The notes: a model not told the origin generated them from the sequence alone. Shown: positions 1 through 11,487, counted from the stretch's first letter. The stretch is 64,000 nt of DNA from Microstegium vimineum (GCA_022036555.1 CM039120.1:20042350-20106349); one strand, 5' to 3'. Numbers and translations are program-made.

Positions 1-98
1 ATGGAGGGAGAGAGAGGGGGAGTGCCTTCTTCTTGGGAGCCTTTTTCTCAGAGTTGGGGTGAGTTAGAATGAGTGGCTAACGGCCAAAAGAAAAGGGG
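1..98 (-). repeat. Fragment of Copia LTR Y
   Basis: These bases are nearly identical to 22042-22139 inside the second LTR Y, so this is part of a separate copy of the same LTR family in the same orientation. The match stops at about base 98, where Tat pol sequence (equivalent to about 53826 in Tat-out) begins abruptly. The left end lies outside the window. Confidence 0.85.
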
Positions 99-123
99 CA
101 GTCGGTCCTGAAGAGGAGTTTTA

Positions 124-1553
124 ATGGATCGATTCGCCGATGATGGAAAACTGGGACAGGGGTTCACATCCGCCGATGATTTACTAGAGATAGATATCGG
201 CGATGGCAGTAGGCCCAGGCCAACTTTATTAGTACTAAGTTAGATTCCCGATGTAAACAATAGTTGATTGACTTATTAAAGGAATATAAAGATTGTTTTG
301 CTTGGGATTATACAGAGATGCCTGGTTTAGACCGATCAATAGTCGAATATCGGTTGCCTATTAAGTTTGGTTTCCAAGCACATCGGCAACCTGCGCGCCG
401 ATGCAATCCTATGGTATTACCTGATATTAAAGCTGAAATTACAAAATTAATTGAGGCTGGATTTATTCGGCAATGTCGGTATGCCGAATGGATTTCTAAT
501 GTGGTTCTTGTGTATAAGAAGAATGGAAAACTTCATGTTTGTATTGATTTCAGGAATCTCAACAAGGCTACACTGATGGATGGTTATCCGATGCCAGTTG
601 CTGATCTGTTGGTTGATGCCGCTGCCGGACATCAAATCATTAGTTTCATGGATGGTAATTCTGAATATAATCAAATATTCATGGCTGAAGAAGACATAAT
701 CAAGACTGCTTTCAGATGTCCAGGTCATGTCGGTTTGTTTGAGTGGGTCGTAATGACTTTTGGCTTGAAGAACGCCAGTGCTACTTATCAAAGAGCAATG
801 AATTTTATCTTTCATAAGTACATCGGCACGATAGTCGAAATCTATATTGATGATGTGGTGGTTAAATCCAGAAATTTTGAGAAGCATCTTGCCGATTTGC
901 GAAAAATCCTAGAATGCACAAGGGAGCATGGGTTGAAGATGAATTCTAACAAGTGTGCATTTGGTGTATCGGCAAGCCAGTTTCTGGGTTTTATGGTGCA
1001 TCAGAGAGGCATCGAGATCAGCAGAAAATCTATTGATGCAATTAACAAGGTAGTTGCTTCCACAAATAAGACTGAGTTGCAATCCTTGATCGGCAAGATT
1101 AATTTTATTAGAAGATTTATATCCAATCTGTCTGGAAAGATTAAGTCTTTTAGTCCGCTATTGAAATTGGCCGATCAAGAATTTATATAGAAAGAAGAGC
1201 AGCAATTAGCCTTGGAAGAGATTAAGAAATATTTGGTAAACCCTCCGGTCTTAGTTCCACCTCAACACGGGAAGCCTTTCGGGTTGTATTTGTCCGCTGA
1301 TGACGGCGTTATCGGATCAGCCTTAATCCAAGAATTTGAAGGGAAAGAACGTGTGATTTATTATTTGAGCAGAAGACTGGTAGATGCTGAAACAAGGTAT
1401 TCGGCCATAGAAAGATTATGTTTATGCTTATATTTCTCTTGCATAAAATTGAGGCATTATTTATTGTCGGCCGAATGCACTGTTATCTGCAAAGATGATG
1501 TGGTTAAGTATATGTTGTCGATGCCGATATTAAGTGGGAGAATCGGCAAATAG
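124..1553 (+). pseudogene. Tat-A pol: reverse transcriptase and first RNase H (broken)
   Basis: The translated pieces match the RT and Gypsy RNase H of Tat-out (53850-55260). RT hallmarks are visible: VCIDFRNLNKA, FMDGN and the catalytic YIDDVVV near base 845, then the RNase H stretch LYLSADDGVIGSAL near 1290. A one-base deletion near 230 shifts the frame. An in-frame TAG follows at about 260 (CAA-TAG-TTG, against CAG in Tat-out). Two TGG-to-TAG stops, at 1188 and 1551, end the open pieces. The function would be reverse transcription of the element RNA, but this copy cannot make it. Confidence 0.9.
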
Positions 1554-2477
1554 ATTCTAGCACTTTCAGAATTTGATCTAAGGTATGAATCGGCTAAGCC
1601 AGTTAAAGGTCAGGTGATGGCCGATTTTGTTACCCAACATTGCAATGCAGTAAGCGTCATGCAGATTGCTCCTTGGACCTTATTCTTTGATGGATCTACA
1701 TGCAAGGAAGGAGCAGGCATCGGCATTGTCCTAATTTCACCTCGGGGACAAAAGTATGAAATCTCGTTGCTGATTATTGCTACTTCGACTAATAATCAGG
1801 ATGAGTACCAGGCCTTACTGAAGGGGTTGGAATTACACAGGGAAGTACGTGCCGATGCTGTTGAAATCTTCAGTGATTCCATGTTGGTGATCAATCAATT
1901 GATTGGAACATATGAATGCCGAAGTGAGGTTTTAATTGCGGCTCATGAGAAGTGTTTGCAGTTATTGAAAGAATTTAAAGAATACCGCCTTGAACACATT
2001 CTCAGGTTATATAATGAAGAAGCTAATCGGTTGGCACAGTATGCTTCAGGGTATCAGCCAATTCAAGGAGTAATGACATCGGTAACGGTTGCCGATGACT
2101 GGAGGAAGGAAATTGCCGATTACTTGAGAAACCCGTCTAGAAAGGTTGAGAGGCGGTTAAGGTTTCAAGCTACCAAATATGTGCTCCTTGATGATGAATT
2201 GTATTATCGGACCATTGATGGAGTTTTGCTCAGATGCCTTAGTACAAAAGAATCGAAAGGGTTAATGGGCGAAATTCATGAAGGGGTATGTGGAGCGCAT
2301 CAATCGGCATTCAAGATGAAGTGGATGATTAGATGGAATGGATATTACTGGCCAACAATTCTTGAAGATTGTTTCAAATATTTCAAAGGGTGCCAAGATT
2401 GTCAGAAATTTGGTAATGTCCAGAGGGCACCTGCATCGGCAATGAATCCCATAATCAAGCCTTGGCCGTTTAGATGA
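1554..2477 (+). pseudogene. Tat-A pol: archaeal-type RNase H and integrase zinc domain (broken)
   Basis: Residues FFDGS, EYQALLKGLE and DSMLV give the D-E-D pattern of the second, archaeal-type RNase H known from Tat elements. It is followed by the integrase N-terminal zinc-binding region with EIHEGVCGAH and CFKYFKGCQDC. The piece ends at a TGA at 2475 where Tat-out has GGA. It lies directly between the first RNase H and the integrase core, the usual Tat order. Confidence 0.88.
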
Positions 2478-3356
2478 TGGGCTATTGATCTCATCGGCCA
2501 GATTTATCCGCCATCAAGTAAAGGACATAAGTTGATTCTGGTTGCTACCGATTACTTTACAAAATGGGTTGAAGCTATCCCTTTGAAGAAGGTAACGTCG
2601 GCTAACATGATAGACTTTGTGAAACAGCATATTGTTTACCGATTTGGTATTCCTCAAATTATTACCACTGATCAAGGGACGATGTTTACATCGGGGGAGT
2701 TTGACGAATTTGCTATCGGTATGGGATTTAAGGTTTTAAACTCTTCCCCTTATTATGCTCAAGCTAATGGCCAAGCCGAGGCAACTAATAAAGGAATTAT
2801 CAAGCTTATCAAGCGCAAGATTGAAGAAAACCCTAGAAAGTGGCATATTGTGCTAAATGAAGCTTTATGGTCCTGTCGGATGGCATGCCATGGTGCTACT
2901 AAAGTCTCACCTTACCAATTGGCGTATGGGCACGATGCTATTCTACCCTGGGAGATTAAGACTGGTTCTAAATGGTTGTTTTCTCAAGATGAGTTGACAG
3001 CCGACGAATATGATATCCTTATGAAGGATGAGTTGGAAGATCTGGCGAATCATCGGCTGAGAGCTTTGATTAGTATTGAAGAAAACAAGAAGAGGATTGC
3101 TAGGTGGTATGACAAGAAAGTCAAGGTAAAGGAGTTTGCTGATGGAGATCTGGTGTCGAAATTGATCTTACCGATTGGGACTAAAAGTCCAAAGTTTGCA
3201 AAGTGGTCCCCTAATTGGGAAGGTCCTTATCGGATAAAACAGTCTGCTCCTGGTAATGCTTATATTTTGGAAACCCTCGAAGGAGTTGCGTTTCCCAGAG
3301 CAATCAACGGTAAATATTTAAATAAGTATTATCCTAGTATCTGGGTAGATGCATGA
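2478..3356 (+). pseudogene. Tat-A pol: integrase core and C-terminal domain
   Basis: The DDE catalytic residues are visible: ATDYFTKWVE, TTDQGTMFTS and NGQAEATNKG. A basic C-terminal region ends with YYPSIWVDA and a natural stop at 3356. From 2532 to the end the frame is open, so this is the best preserved part of Tat-A pol, but it lies downstream of several stops. The integrase would insert element cDNA into chromosomes. It converges with the antisense gene whose stop is at 3489. Confidence 0.88.
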
Positions 3357-3488
3357 GGCAACACAAAGTATAAGTGCCGATAAGATAACAATCATACAGA
3401 ATATCGACAGAAGGCGTGTTAACGTTATGTTACATGCAAAATCAAATGTCAAGGTTTGCAAATTGCCGACATGACGGATTACAATAGA

Positions 3489-4175
3489 TTACAACAAGGA
3501 TTGGATGGATGATATCGCACGCAGGCGAATCTGGTCCACTTCCTCCAGTTCTTTGGCGTCGTTATCGGCAGTACCTTCTACTGGTTTGACTTTCTTCCTC
3601 AACGTCAGAGCCTCGCGAGCAGCAGCATCTCTCTCTTGTTGCAAGATCTTGGTGGCGTCGGGAAGTTGAATTTTCTTCTGGTTAGCTGAACTTAAAGCCT
3701 CATCAACTTGTTTCAGCTCTGCCAATAGATTCTCCTTCTTTGCCGATAGACAGGAAATTTCTCGTTCAAGGTCAATGCTGGAAGTTTCTAGACGGCCGAT
3801 GTCCTTTTGCTTTTCATCAGTGACTTGTTTGAACTTGAGTATTTCTTCTTCAAGTCTCGTCTGAGCAGCTCTTTCGGCAATGCGACGTGAAGCCCTTCGG
3901 TATTGGAGCTGTCGACTCTCAAGGAATGCCGCTTGGAAGAGTGTCTCTTCAATATCGGCAGGCAGTTGGTCTTGGATTTCCTTGAAGGCTGCTTTTGCTA
4001 CACTAGAATCTTGGACTAATTGCGAAGTATCTTGTTGCAGTAGAAGGAGCAATGCTTCAAGTTTGGCCTTCAATTTTGTCGATACCGTGATTGAGGTTTG
4101 AGTGGAAATCTCTTCTTCACCATCTTCTGGGATGTCGACGTCGAAGGAGAACAGACTGTTCGGAGAATCTTGGGC
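3489..4175 (-). pseudogene. Tat-A antisense accessory gene, last exon (coiled coil)
   Basis: This is the minus-strand exon equivalent to exon 5 of the Tat-out antisense gene. It begins after a CAG acceptor at 4176-4178 with the conserved start AQDSP and ends with a stop at 3489. The roughly 228 residues are rich in Glu, Lys, Leu and Gln with heptad-like spacing, consistent with a long coiled coil, and I see no internal stop. The upstream intron (4176-4241) has GTAAGT and TTCAG ends. No enzyme motif is visible. It was probably part of a PMD-coiled-coil protein, now disabled upstream. Confidence 0.75.
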
Positions 4176-4241
4176 CTGAAGAAGAAAAAGATTAGAGCTT
4201 GTCGATCATAAGTTTGTGTTATAGAATGTGAGTCAACTTAC

Positions 4242-5059
4242 CATCTTAAAGCGGATCTCTTGCCTTGGGCTCGGGAAGGCAGCTGGCGTGGCATCATCTT
4301 GAAAATCGGCAACGGTTGCCGATGAACTTGCCTCCGTGGGAGGAACAGTTGGTGCTGGTGGTGCTGTTGCCGGTGCTGCCTCTGCCGTGGTGGCTAACCC
4401 CTGTGGCGATGATGTTGTCCCCTGGTCATGGATTTCAGTTGGTATTGGTGCTGGTACCGATGCCGATGTTGTCTCCATTGTTGCAGCTGGTTCCTGCAGC
4501 GATGGTGTTGTTCCCTGGTCCGGAGTTTCGTCCAATGGTTGCTCAGGAATGGACATCGATGTTGGCTCTAGTATTGGTGCATCCATGGGAGTTGGTGATG
4601 CAGCTGGAGTTGATGGCACGGATGGAGTGGCTCGCCTCAAGCGTTTCTTCTTCGGGGCAGCAGTTGGTAAGCCGGTGCGTTTTTGCTGTGAAGCTTAGGG
4701 GGCATCGACAGTCTGAGTCAGAGAAGCTTTTACATTTGGAGCAGCTGCCGATGAGCCTGTTGCCTGCGAAATATTTTGTGCAAGTTAAATAAAATAAACA
4801 TTACCGATGAGGGTTTGTAATCGGTATAAATGCGAGAAGGACTTACTGCGAAAGCTTGCGCCAAGATGGCAGCAACGGCCGATGGAGTAGCGGTGGTCCT
4901 AGCTGGTGTCGGCCTAGGCTTGAGGGTGACCTTGGGTACCCTTTGAGGGGTGAAGGCAGCCAACGAAGGAGCCTTGTTGCTGATGATTGATATGGGGTTC
5001 ATCGTTCGAAGATTGAAGTGCTTGCCGCTCTTGCTCGTTCGAGGGATTGGATCATCAGC
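4242..5059 (-). pseudogene. Tat-A antisense accessory gene, exons 3 and 4
   Basis: Exon 4 (4242-4763) encodes a Pro/Ala/Thr/Ser-rich low-complexity region preceded by a basic KKKRLRR stretch that could be a nuclear localisation signal. Exon 3 (4846-5059) encodes a short segment with PISII and AAFTPQ. The intron between them (4764-4845) keeps GTAAGT and CAG. The acceptor before exon 3 has changed from CAG to CAA, and exon 4 contains a TAG near 4695, so the gene is dead. The exon layout is inferred by comparison with Tat-out. Confidence 0.65.
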
Positions 5060-5132
5060 TTGTTAGTAAAAGAGGGTCAGATGCCGATAGTAGAAGTAAA
5101 TAATAAGAGATGCATTAGAATGAAGAACTTAC

Positions 5133-6183
5133 TGCATCATCGGGAATGATGTGATCGACATCGATCAAATGCCAATAGTAATGCGACGACTTGGGGAATA
5201 GTTGATTTTTCCATTCTTGCCACCAGGATTTGTATGACTCCGTGATGAAGAATGTTGGTGCCCAAGAAGATAAATCAATGTTTGATGCATCGGCATGGGG
5301 AGAAAGAGTGACGATCCTGTTCCAATCCATGGCGCTAGAGATGATCTCTCTTGGTTTTATCACGTTGGCATAGCTGAACTTGATCGGCAACTGACCAAAT
5401 GCCAACTGTCTTGCTGCTACCGATGGATAGTAAAACTCATAAGTTGGAGAAGTATTCTTCCCGGTCCCAAAGATGTTAACTGGGATGGCCCGAGGAATGA
5501 TGGTGGCCTTCATGATCAACTCATTTTGTGGTATATTTCCATCGATAAGATTGAAGGAGAGTGGAAATCGGTTGTCCTGATCAATATAAGGCCACTAGAC
5601 CCGTTCTGCAGCTGGGATCCCGTAGTAAAGTCTTTGAAAGAACATGCCGAACTGACCCTCATTGGCATCGGTTCCTGGAAATACGATGATTTCCTCCCCA
5701 AAGTTGAGTGGGAAATGAGTTGTCGATTCATCATCATTAAATTCATAGTCCTCCGATATGTCCCTTGGAAATTGTTGATTGAATAAGTCGAACTGGAGGG
5801 CTTTATGCATGTGTGCGTTCAACCACATGTTGATGAACCACCATGGACCGCTGAGGTTGCCGATGGGCTCGTCTAGCAATAGCTTTCTGGATACCTGATG
5901 AAGGAGGTGATATACCGAACCAAGGAGGTATCGGCCAAGAGGAAGTCTTGCTCCATCGGTCAGAAACTCTACTGCAGGAAGGTACATAGTAGTAGGTCCA
6001 ACTGTTCTGCCGTAGAAGATGAACTTTTCCAACCACATGTTCAGGAAGATGGCGTGTTCCCTCTGACCTACCGATCCAGTCTTCTGGTTTTCTCGAATAT
6101 ATCCAGTCCAGCCGCCAATGTTGCATGTGATTACCCGATGTTCGGATTTCCTACCGAAAAGATTGGAGGGATCGGCAGAGAAG
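5133..6183 (-). pseudogene. Tat-A antisense gene: C-terminal part of plant mobile domain
   Basis: Minus-strand reading gives a protein close to the Tat-out PMD exon: IGGWTGYI, a long conserved region with GPWWFINMWLNAHMHKALQFD, and VNIFGTGKN. It ends in a conserved donor (GTAAGT) at 5132. Frameshifts split it near 5520-5600. The missing N-terminal part lies beyond the inserted solo LTR, at 9517-9905. PMD proteins derive from or occur in transposons and in the host MAIN/MAIL1 silencing factors. The function inside Gypsy elements is not known to me. Confidence 0.78.
6179..6183. repeat. Target-site duplication AGAAG (left)
   Basis: AGAAG immediately precedes the solo LTR and is repeated exactly at 9512-9516. 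Removing the insert and one copy restores continuity with the corresponding sequence in Tat-in and Tat-out. Confidence 0.92.
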
Positions 6184-9100
6184 TGTAACACCCTAAAATT
6201 TGAAAATAGAAATTAGATTTGAATTTGAGTTAAATTTGATTTAATTCAAGTATTTTTTTTTGTGAAGCATGGAATTAAATAAATGAAACTAGAACTAAAT
6301 CTCATGTTAGGGTTAACTTGTGTGATGCATTTCATGCCCCTGCATTTTCTCTGTGTTGCTTGGTTTTGAAAATCCCCAAAAAGGAATTTCAAAATTCAAT
6401 TGAAAATCAATTTGCAAAATAAAAGGAAAAAGGAAAATAGAAATCCTTTCTCTCCTCTCTATCTGGCCCGAGAGGCCCGCTGGCTTGCTTTCCGTCCTCC
6501 CCCTCCTTCTTATCCGCATGGGCCGGCCTGCCCCCACGCCACGGCCCAGTTTGCCTGGAGGCCCGCTCGGCCGCCGTTCCCCTCTCCTTCCTCACACTGA
6601 CATGCCGGGCCCGCATGTTAGTTTCTCCCCCTCCCTCTGATCGAGTCCGGGCAGGACTCTGCCGCGTGCCACGCCGCGTCCGCCGCGTCCGAACCGCCGC
6701 GTGCGGACTTCTCGCCCCCCTCCGCGTAGGACTCTTGGTCCACGCCCCTTAAATAGCGTGGTACCCCGCGTTGTTCCCCATCCCCCGCAGCCGTCTCGCC
6801 GTGCCCAGCCGCAGCCGAGCAGTTCGACGCCGCCGAGACAACCGCCGTCATTCCGCTCGATTCCGACTGCGGTAAGCCTCCCTGAACCGCGCCACGTCTT
6901 CGCGAAGCTTCCGAACACCCTATCCCCCTCTTCTCCCTCTCTTTTGTGCTCTGGTTCATCGGGTCGCCGTGCGCTGGGGATCCGCCGCCGCGGTTCACCG
7001 CCGTCGGCCTTCCCCGTTCCCCTTCGAGCCCTGCGGTTGCCCTAGTGGTGTTCGCCTCTCTCTTCTGTCTCTCTCCGACCAAATTCCAGGCAAAACCGAG
7101 CACCCTAGCCCGCTTTTGCCTCACGCCGCCGTGTACAGAGGTCTCGCCGCCGCTGCTCTACGCCACCGGCCACCCTCGGGCCATCCCGAGCCTTGCAGGT
7201 CGTGTAGATGGGTTCGCCGTCATCTCCTCGTTCCTCCGGAGCTCTCGGTTTTGAAAACGGGGCACCAGAGCTCCCGGACGGCTTACACCGATGAGCCTCG
7301 GGCTCGGCCAGCCATGGCGCCGCCGTGCACCGCCCTCCTCCGGCCTCAGCGCCGCCCATCTCCTCCCTCTCTCCTCTCGGTTCTAATCTGAGCCGTCAGT
7401 TTCAGATCCAGTGAACCAGATCGCCCCGTACCCCTTCGCGTGGCAAATATGCTAAAGAGACCCTCAGTTTTTCCCCTCTCAACCCACAGTCCTAAAGACG
7501 CCTTTCAGCTTTGCGCTTTTTCTCTCTGGAAAGCGTAATCTCCTTTAAATCCGATTTAATTCGAAAATAAATGAAAATCCCTATTTACAGATTTGCCATC
7601 CGATTTCAAAATCCTATAACTCCTTTGTTTTTAATCCAAATCGATCCGTTCAAATTGCATTAGATTCATAGTTTTATGCTCTATATAGTAGTATAGGTTT
7701 CATCTATGTTAATTACTTTTGAAAATCACAGTAAATTAATTCTTTAATGCTTTAATCTTGCCCTTTTCAAAATCTTGTTTAATCTTTATCTTCTTCGTTT
7801 TAGATCCGTTTTGTCCCGTTCGAGTTGCGTTGGTTTCGTAACAATAAGATCTACCTGTTAGCAGCAGTGCTTAAATATGTTTTATTCTCTGAAATAAAAT
7901 GATAATTGATTAATCTATACAATCAATGGTTTTCTAATTTAAAATCAATTAGGGTTTTCCACCTCGGCTTTTCATAAAACAAAAACATATTTAGTTTAAT
8001 CTTGTTTTTACAAAGCAAAGTAATGTGACTTAATTTAATTTGGGTATTTCTCTGAAGTATCCAATATATGCTTTTTAAATAAAATAAATGAAGTCTAATT
8101 CTCTTATAAAAGCTAATCTTTCGGTAGTCGTTTCTTTTCGTTATAGATCCGATTAGCGTGACGTAGATTTTTTTTAAATCTTTTTCGTTGATTGGTGTAT
8201 TGTTCTAAAGTAGATATATTGTATGCTTTGTATGATTGCTAGATGCTTGTGTGGTGTTTATGATCTTGTCCAATCGGTGAGATTTACGTGGAGATCAAGA
8301 AGAAGTCATCGGAAGATCGAGAATCAAGTGAAGAAAGGATCTAAGAGTTTAAGGCGAGTTTAACATGGGATCATCCTTGTTACCTATTCACCCTAATTCA
8401 TCTAGTCATATTGCATGTGTCTAATTTGATTCCTATTAGATCTATACCATAGCTTGTTATCCTTGTACCTTGTCACCATGGGTTTTATGCATATGGGTAG
8501 CTCTGCTATGCTTTACAATTATGGATCTGAGATGAATCTTGATTAATGATATATGCAACGATGAGTTAAAACTGGTTTTTATAGCAACATGGATTAGGAC
8601 CCCACTATAGGGCAAAAGCTGGGACTTAAATGCAACCACGAGTGCTATATGGCTCTGGCTTTAGTCAAGTATGGAGATTCGTACTGGTATGTTGACAGTT
8701 CGTGAAAGGCACCATTGCCGAGCTGGTTGTAGGGCATGTCCTAGGGTGGTTACCGCTTCGAAAGGTACCATCGAGTAGGGGCTTTACATACCCCTTACCC
8801 TTGGGTCCGTAGGGTTTGTCGACATGTTGGGAAGACTTTTGAAAGACTTCATAGTGTACCCTGCCCGCTCACCTTGGCAGTGTTATGGGACTAGCTATCC
8901 CGGGCATATGGGCAACATGGTTTGTGGGTAAAATGCGTAACCTCTACAGAGTGTAAATCTACCATGATAGCCGTGCTCACGGTCACGAGCGGCCTGGAAA
9001 ACTCATAGTGTTAGATACTCATGTTGTTGAACAACTTATGATGGTAAGTTTGGAGATATGATATATGAGATTGTTTCATTAATTATCATGTGGTTACCAC

Positions 9101-9511
9101 CTGGGTTAAGCATAACTAAAGCTAATTATGGTTAAAACTTGACCAAGTTAAAAGCAACCGCAGTAAGCCAGTGTCAGCCTTTTGAGCTTCATAACCCTAT
9201 ATTATTCTTGCTGAGTACTTTAAGTGCTCACCCTTGCCTTATCAACCATATCAGATTGCAAAGAGCAATAGTTAAAGGAGTTAGGCTTGTGATCAACCAG
9301 TTAGTTGTCCCTGTGAAGTTGGAGCCTTCGCTTGAAGCTCGGAGTCGTCTTTCCGATGTTTGTTGTGTTGAGGTTATCCTTTGACCTTACATGTTATATA
9401 TTTAAGTATTGTCTTTTGATATCACCTTAATTTGTGGCTATATGTGAGATTTGACTTCCTAGGCTCACATATGGTGTAAATCTGGTTTTGTTCTTAAAAC
9501 CGGGTGTGACA
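6184..9511 (+). mobile_element. Solo LTR, 3.3 kb, Gypsy-type
   Basis: It starts TGTAACACCC and ends GGGTGTGACA (TG...CA), with a perfect 5-bp target duplication and no internal domain, so it is a solo LTR. The long, GC-rich LTR with these ends resembles the Tekay/Del group of chromoviruses; that assignment is from memory of the family and is not proven. About 6470-7380 is GC-rich and gives many spurious ORFs; 7500-8300 is AT-rich. The orientation is a guess from a TATA-like site at 6748. It inactivates the PMD exon of Tat-A. Confidence 0.88.
6748..6756 (+). promoter_or_regulatory. Possible TATA box of the solo LTR
   Basis: CTTAAATAG lies in a GC-rich context about 565 bp into the solo LTR. 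It is the only good candidate I see, and it is weaker than the TATA boxes in the other LTRs. Confidence 0.35.
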
Positions 9512-9516
9512 AGAAG
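9512..9516. repeat. Target-site duplication AGAAG (right)
   Basis: Exact copy of 6179-6183, directly after the CA end of the solo LTR. Confidence 0.92.
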
Positions 9517-9905
9517 ATGTCGAGACCGGTAAGCATGTGCACATCGGCAAGAGTGGGGGTGGCTGGTCCATGTCTAAATAAGAATGCGTTCATTGTGTCG
9601 GACCAAAAGTAAGAAGCAACCATCATCATGTTCTCGTTCTTTGCCATATCGGCAATAGAAAGCTTAATGCATTGGTCCAGGTTGCGCTCTACCCAGTAAA
9701 CTTGTTGTGTTCTAGCCAACCTGAGATATCAATTCTTCCAACCTTTGGTGGGTTTGGGCCATGAGCGGAAAGCATCCCTCCACAACCCTTGATTGAAACA
9801 CTTAGATCTAAAAGGAATGCGATTGGTCTCTGCGTTGATCAAATTGGTAGGATCTGCGTTTCCCATTGGACCTAGACAGTGGAAATGTGATTGATCGAGT
9901 AGGAT
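9517..9905 (-). pseudogene. Tat-A antisense gene: N-terminal part of plant mobile domain
   Basis: The minus strand encodes residues matching the start of the Tat-out PMD exon: NLDQCIKLSIADMAKNE, YFWSDTMNAFLFRHG and LADVHMLTGLD, preceded by LGPMGNADPTN. It contains a stop (TGA, for TGG) near 9730. No equivalent of exon 1 (the MAIQVDVPK start) is found upstream, so the 5' end of this gene copy is lost. It continues in 5133-6183 once the solo LTR is removed. Confidence 0.75.
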
Positions 9906-10299
9906 CTTCCTTCTGAAGGGAGAAGAAGCTGCCGTTGAACGCCGGAAGACTCTTGGGAGCGCCGAAGAAGGTTTGAAGACGGGGGTAAAAATGAATGCGA
10001 GCTCGGAGTAAAAGGCAGATTGAATGGTGGTAACTTTTATGAGCCTAGTTAGGGGTATTTTGGAATTTTCTTTGCACGGGGCGAGAATATGGAAGGGTAT
10101 GGTAGTGGATTTGCGCGCTGATCGAGGAGATGTGATTGGATTTGCAACTGTTTATGCTGCAGTCGTGGGGTTCTGTTGGTAACTTGCAGTTTTCGTGCGC
10201 GGGAATCGAGGAATTCACGCAGGTGCCTTGGAGGAGAAGATTGCGGCACAGAGAATTTCGGCACGTAAAATATTTTACGCTCCAAAATTGGGGGGCATA
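9906..10299. other. Tat-A region between antisense gene and 3' LTR, with TATA and PPT
   Basis: No coding signal is visible. On the minus strand, TCATAAAAG at 10035-10043 is the counterpart of the antisense TATA boxes of Tat-in and Tat-out. On the plus strand, the G-rich run at 10290-10295 just before the LTR is the polypurine tract that would prime plus-strand DNA synthesis. Confidence 0.6.
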
Positions 10300-11405
10300 T
10301 GTTGACACCGTTTTTCGGCATGTGTCAAATGAGCTAAGACTTGCATTGGTCGGTAGCCGTTTTCTATCGGCATCAGAAGGTCATCGGTTGAGATTACCGA
10401 TGAGAATGAATGCTGCAAATGAGATAAGTTTGTTGCCGATGGAAACTGGACGATTTTTGCTTATAAGTTGGTTGGTAAAAGCAGGTTCATGAGTGAAGAG
10501 TTACCGATTGAAGCATATTGTCGATGAGGGGACGTTGCCGATGGAAAGTAAACGATAAAGCAGGATTGCTGCCGATAAGGGTTTATTGGTAAAAGCAAGT
10601 TGTCAATGGGAGTGAAGAGTTGCCGATTGGAGGATATTACCGATAAAGAGATAATGCCGATGGGCGCAGGGTGACGTGACAGTTGATGTCAGCAGAAGAC
10701 TACCGATGGCAATAGAAGGAAGTTGCGGATTGAAGGGATCTGCCGATGGAAGGTTTCATCGTGAAGTAGATAAGGAAACTAGTGATTTTTATACCAGTAT
10801 TATTATGGTAGTTTGAGTCCGACTCTTGTGCGAGTCGTTTTATTTCCTTAATAATAGAAGAGTCTGTTTAGGAAAAGATTATAATTATTTAGGTCTGACT
10901 CCTACGCGAGTCAGTTATTTCCCTAAGAATAGAGTATTTTTTTAGGAAGGTATGAGTCGTATCCATCTACAACTCCCCATACGGGAGTATAAATATGTGC
11001 CCAAGGGCTACGTGACAATCAATCATATATCAAACAAATCTATTATTCTTATTTACTTTTCCAGCAATTCTACTTTTATTGCATTAGACCTAGTTTACCT
11101 ACGAGTTCTTCAAGTCTCGACGGGCTGCATCTCTTCGATCTCCATCAACCCTTGCAAGTTCCGCGTTTGAGCAACCTGAGCCTTGACGTCCGGGCGCATC
11201 GCTATCGTCTCGTTCAGCTATACTCTAGTTATCCTGATCAAGTTTGAGCCTTGACATCCGGTCGCATCGTCGTTGTCTCGATCAGATCTTGTTCTAGTTA
11301 TCGTCCTTGTCGATTAACTGGTCAAATCGACTCGCACACCTTTGGACATCAAATTCGGGTAGAAGCCCGAGGTGTTCGCAGATCCTGACGCTTTTTGTGT
11401 CAACA
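10300..11405 (+). mobile_element. 3' LTR of Tat-A
   Basis: It begins TGTTGACACC and ends TGTGTCAACA, the termini shared with the four LTRs of the right-hand Tat nest. It contains the GCCGAT-rich block (10370-10760), the TATA box at 10988, and the tail with repeated cgtctcgttcag-like segments. It is clearly diverged from the other copies. The right end abuts Copia-W. Confidence 0.92.
10988..10996 (+). promoter_or_regulatory. TATA box of Tat-A LTR
   Basis: TATAAATAT sits in the context GGGAG-TATAAATAT-GTGCCC, which is conserved at 40501, 49726 and 61682 in the other Tat LTRs. Confidence 0.7.
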
Positions 11406-11420
11406 AGCGTAAAAGAATGA

Positions 11421-11446
11421 CCCCCCCTAAACTTCTCCCCCTTTGG
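11421..11446 (-). other. Polypurine tracts of Copia-W
   Basis: Two C-runs on the plus strand (11421-11427 and 11437-11441) read as AAAGGGGGAGAAG and a seven-G run on the coding strand, just after the third ORF. This is where SIRE-type elements have the PPT, so the 3' LTR should begin close to 11406. Confidence 0.6.
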
Positions 11447-11487
11447 CATCAAGCACCAAAAAGAGAAGAAAAGAGAAGGGGAACCAA

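Larger units (their letters stand above)
99..11405 (+). mobile_element. Tat-A: 5'-truncated Ty3/Gypsy (Tat lineage) element
   Basis: The order is decayed pol (plus strand, to 3356), an antisense accessory gene (3489 to about 9905, minus strand), a polypurine tract and a 3' LTR (10300-11405). The 5' LTR, gag and protease are missing; the element begins at the last codons of the protease region. The layout matches Tat-out closely, including the second, archaeal-type RNase H domain typical of the Tat lineage. A solo LTR (6184-9511) is inserted in the antisense gene. Multiple stops and frameshifts make it non-functional. Confidence 0.9.

Noticed and set aside
447..887. Minus-strand open frame opposite Tat-A RT (and equivalents at 54174-54614 and 55956-56576)
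   Set aside because: Mirror frames of conserved RT and integrase codons; no domain and no independent conservation beyond the sense coding constraint.
6592..7391. Several open frames on both strands in a GC-rich block
   Set aside because: They lie in a solo LTR; GC-rich DNA lacks stop codons by chance, and the sequences are low-complexity Arg/Pro/Gly without a domain.
9139..9384. 81-codon frame in the AT-rich part of the solo LTR
   Set aside because: No domain and no upstream signal; inside an LTR.
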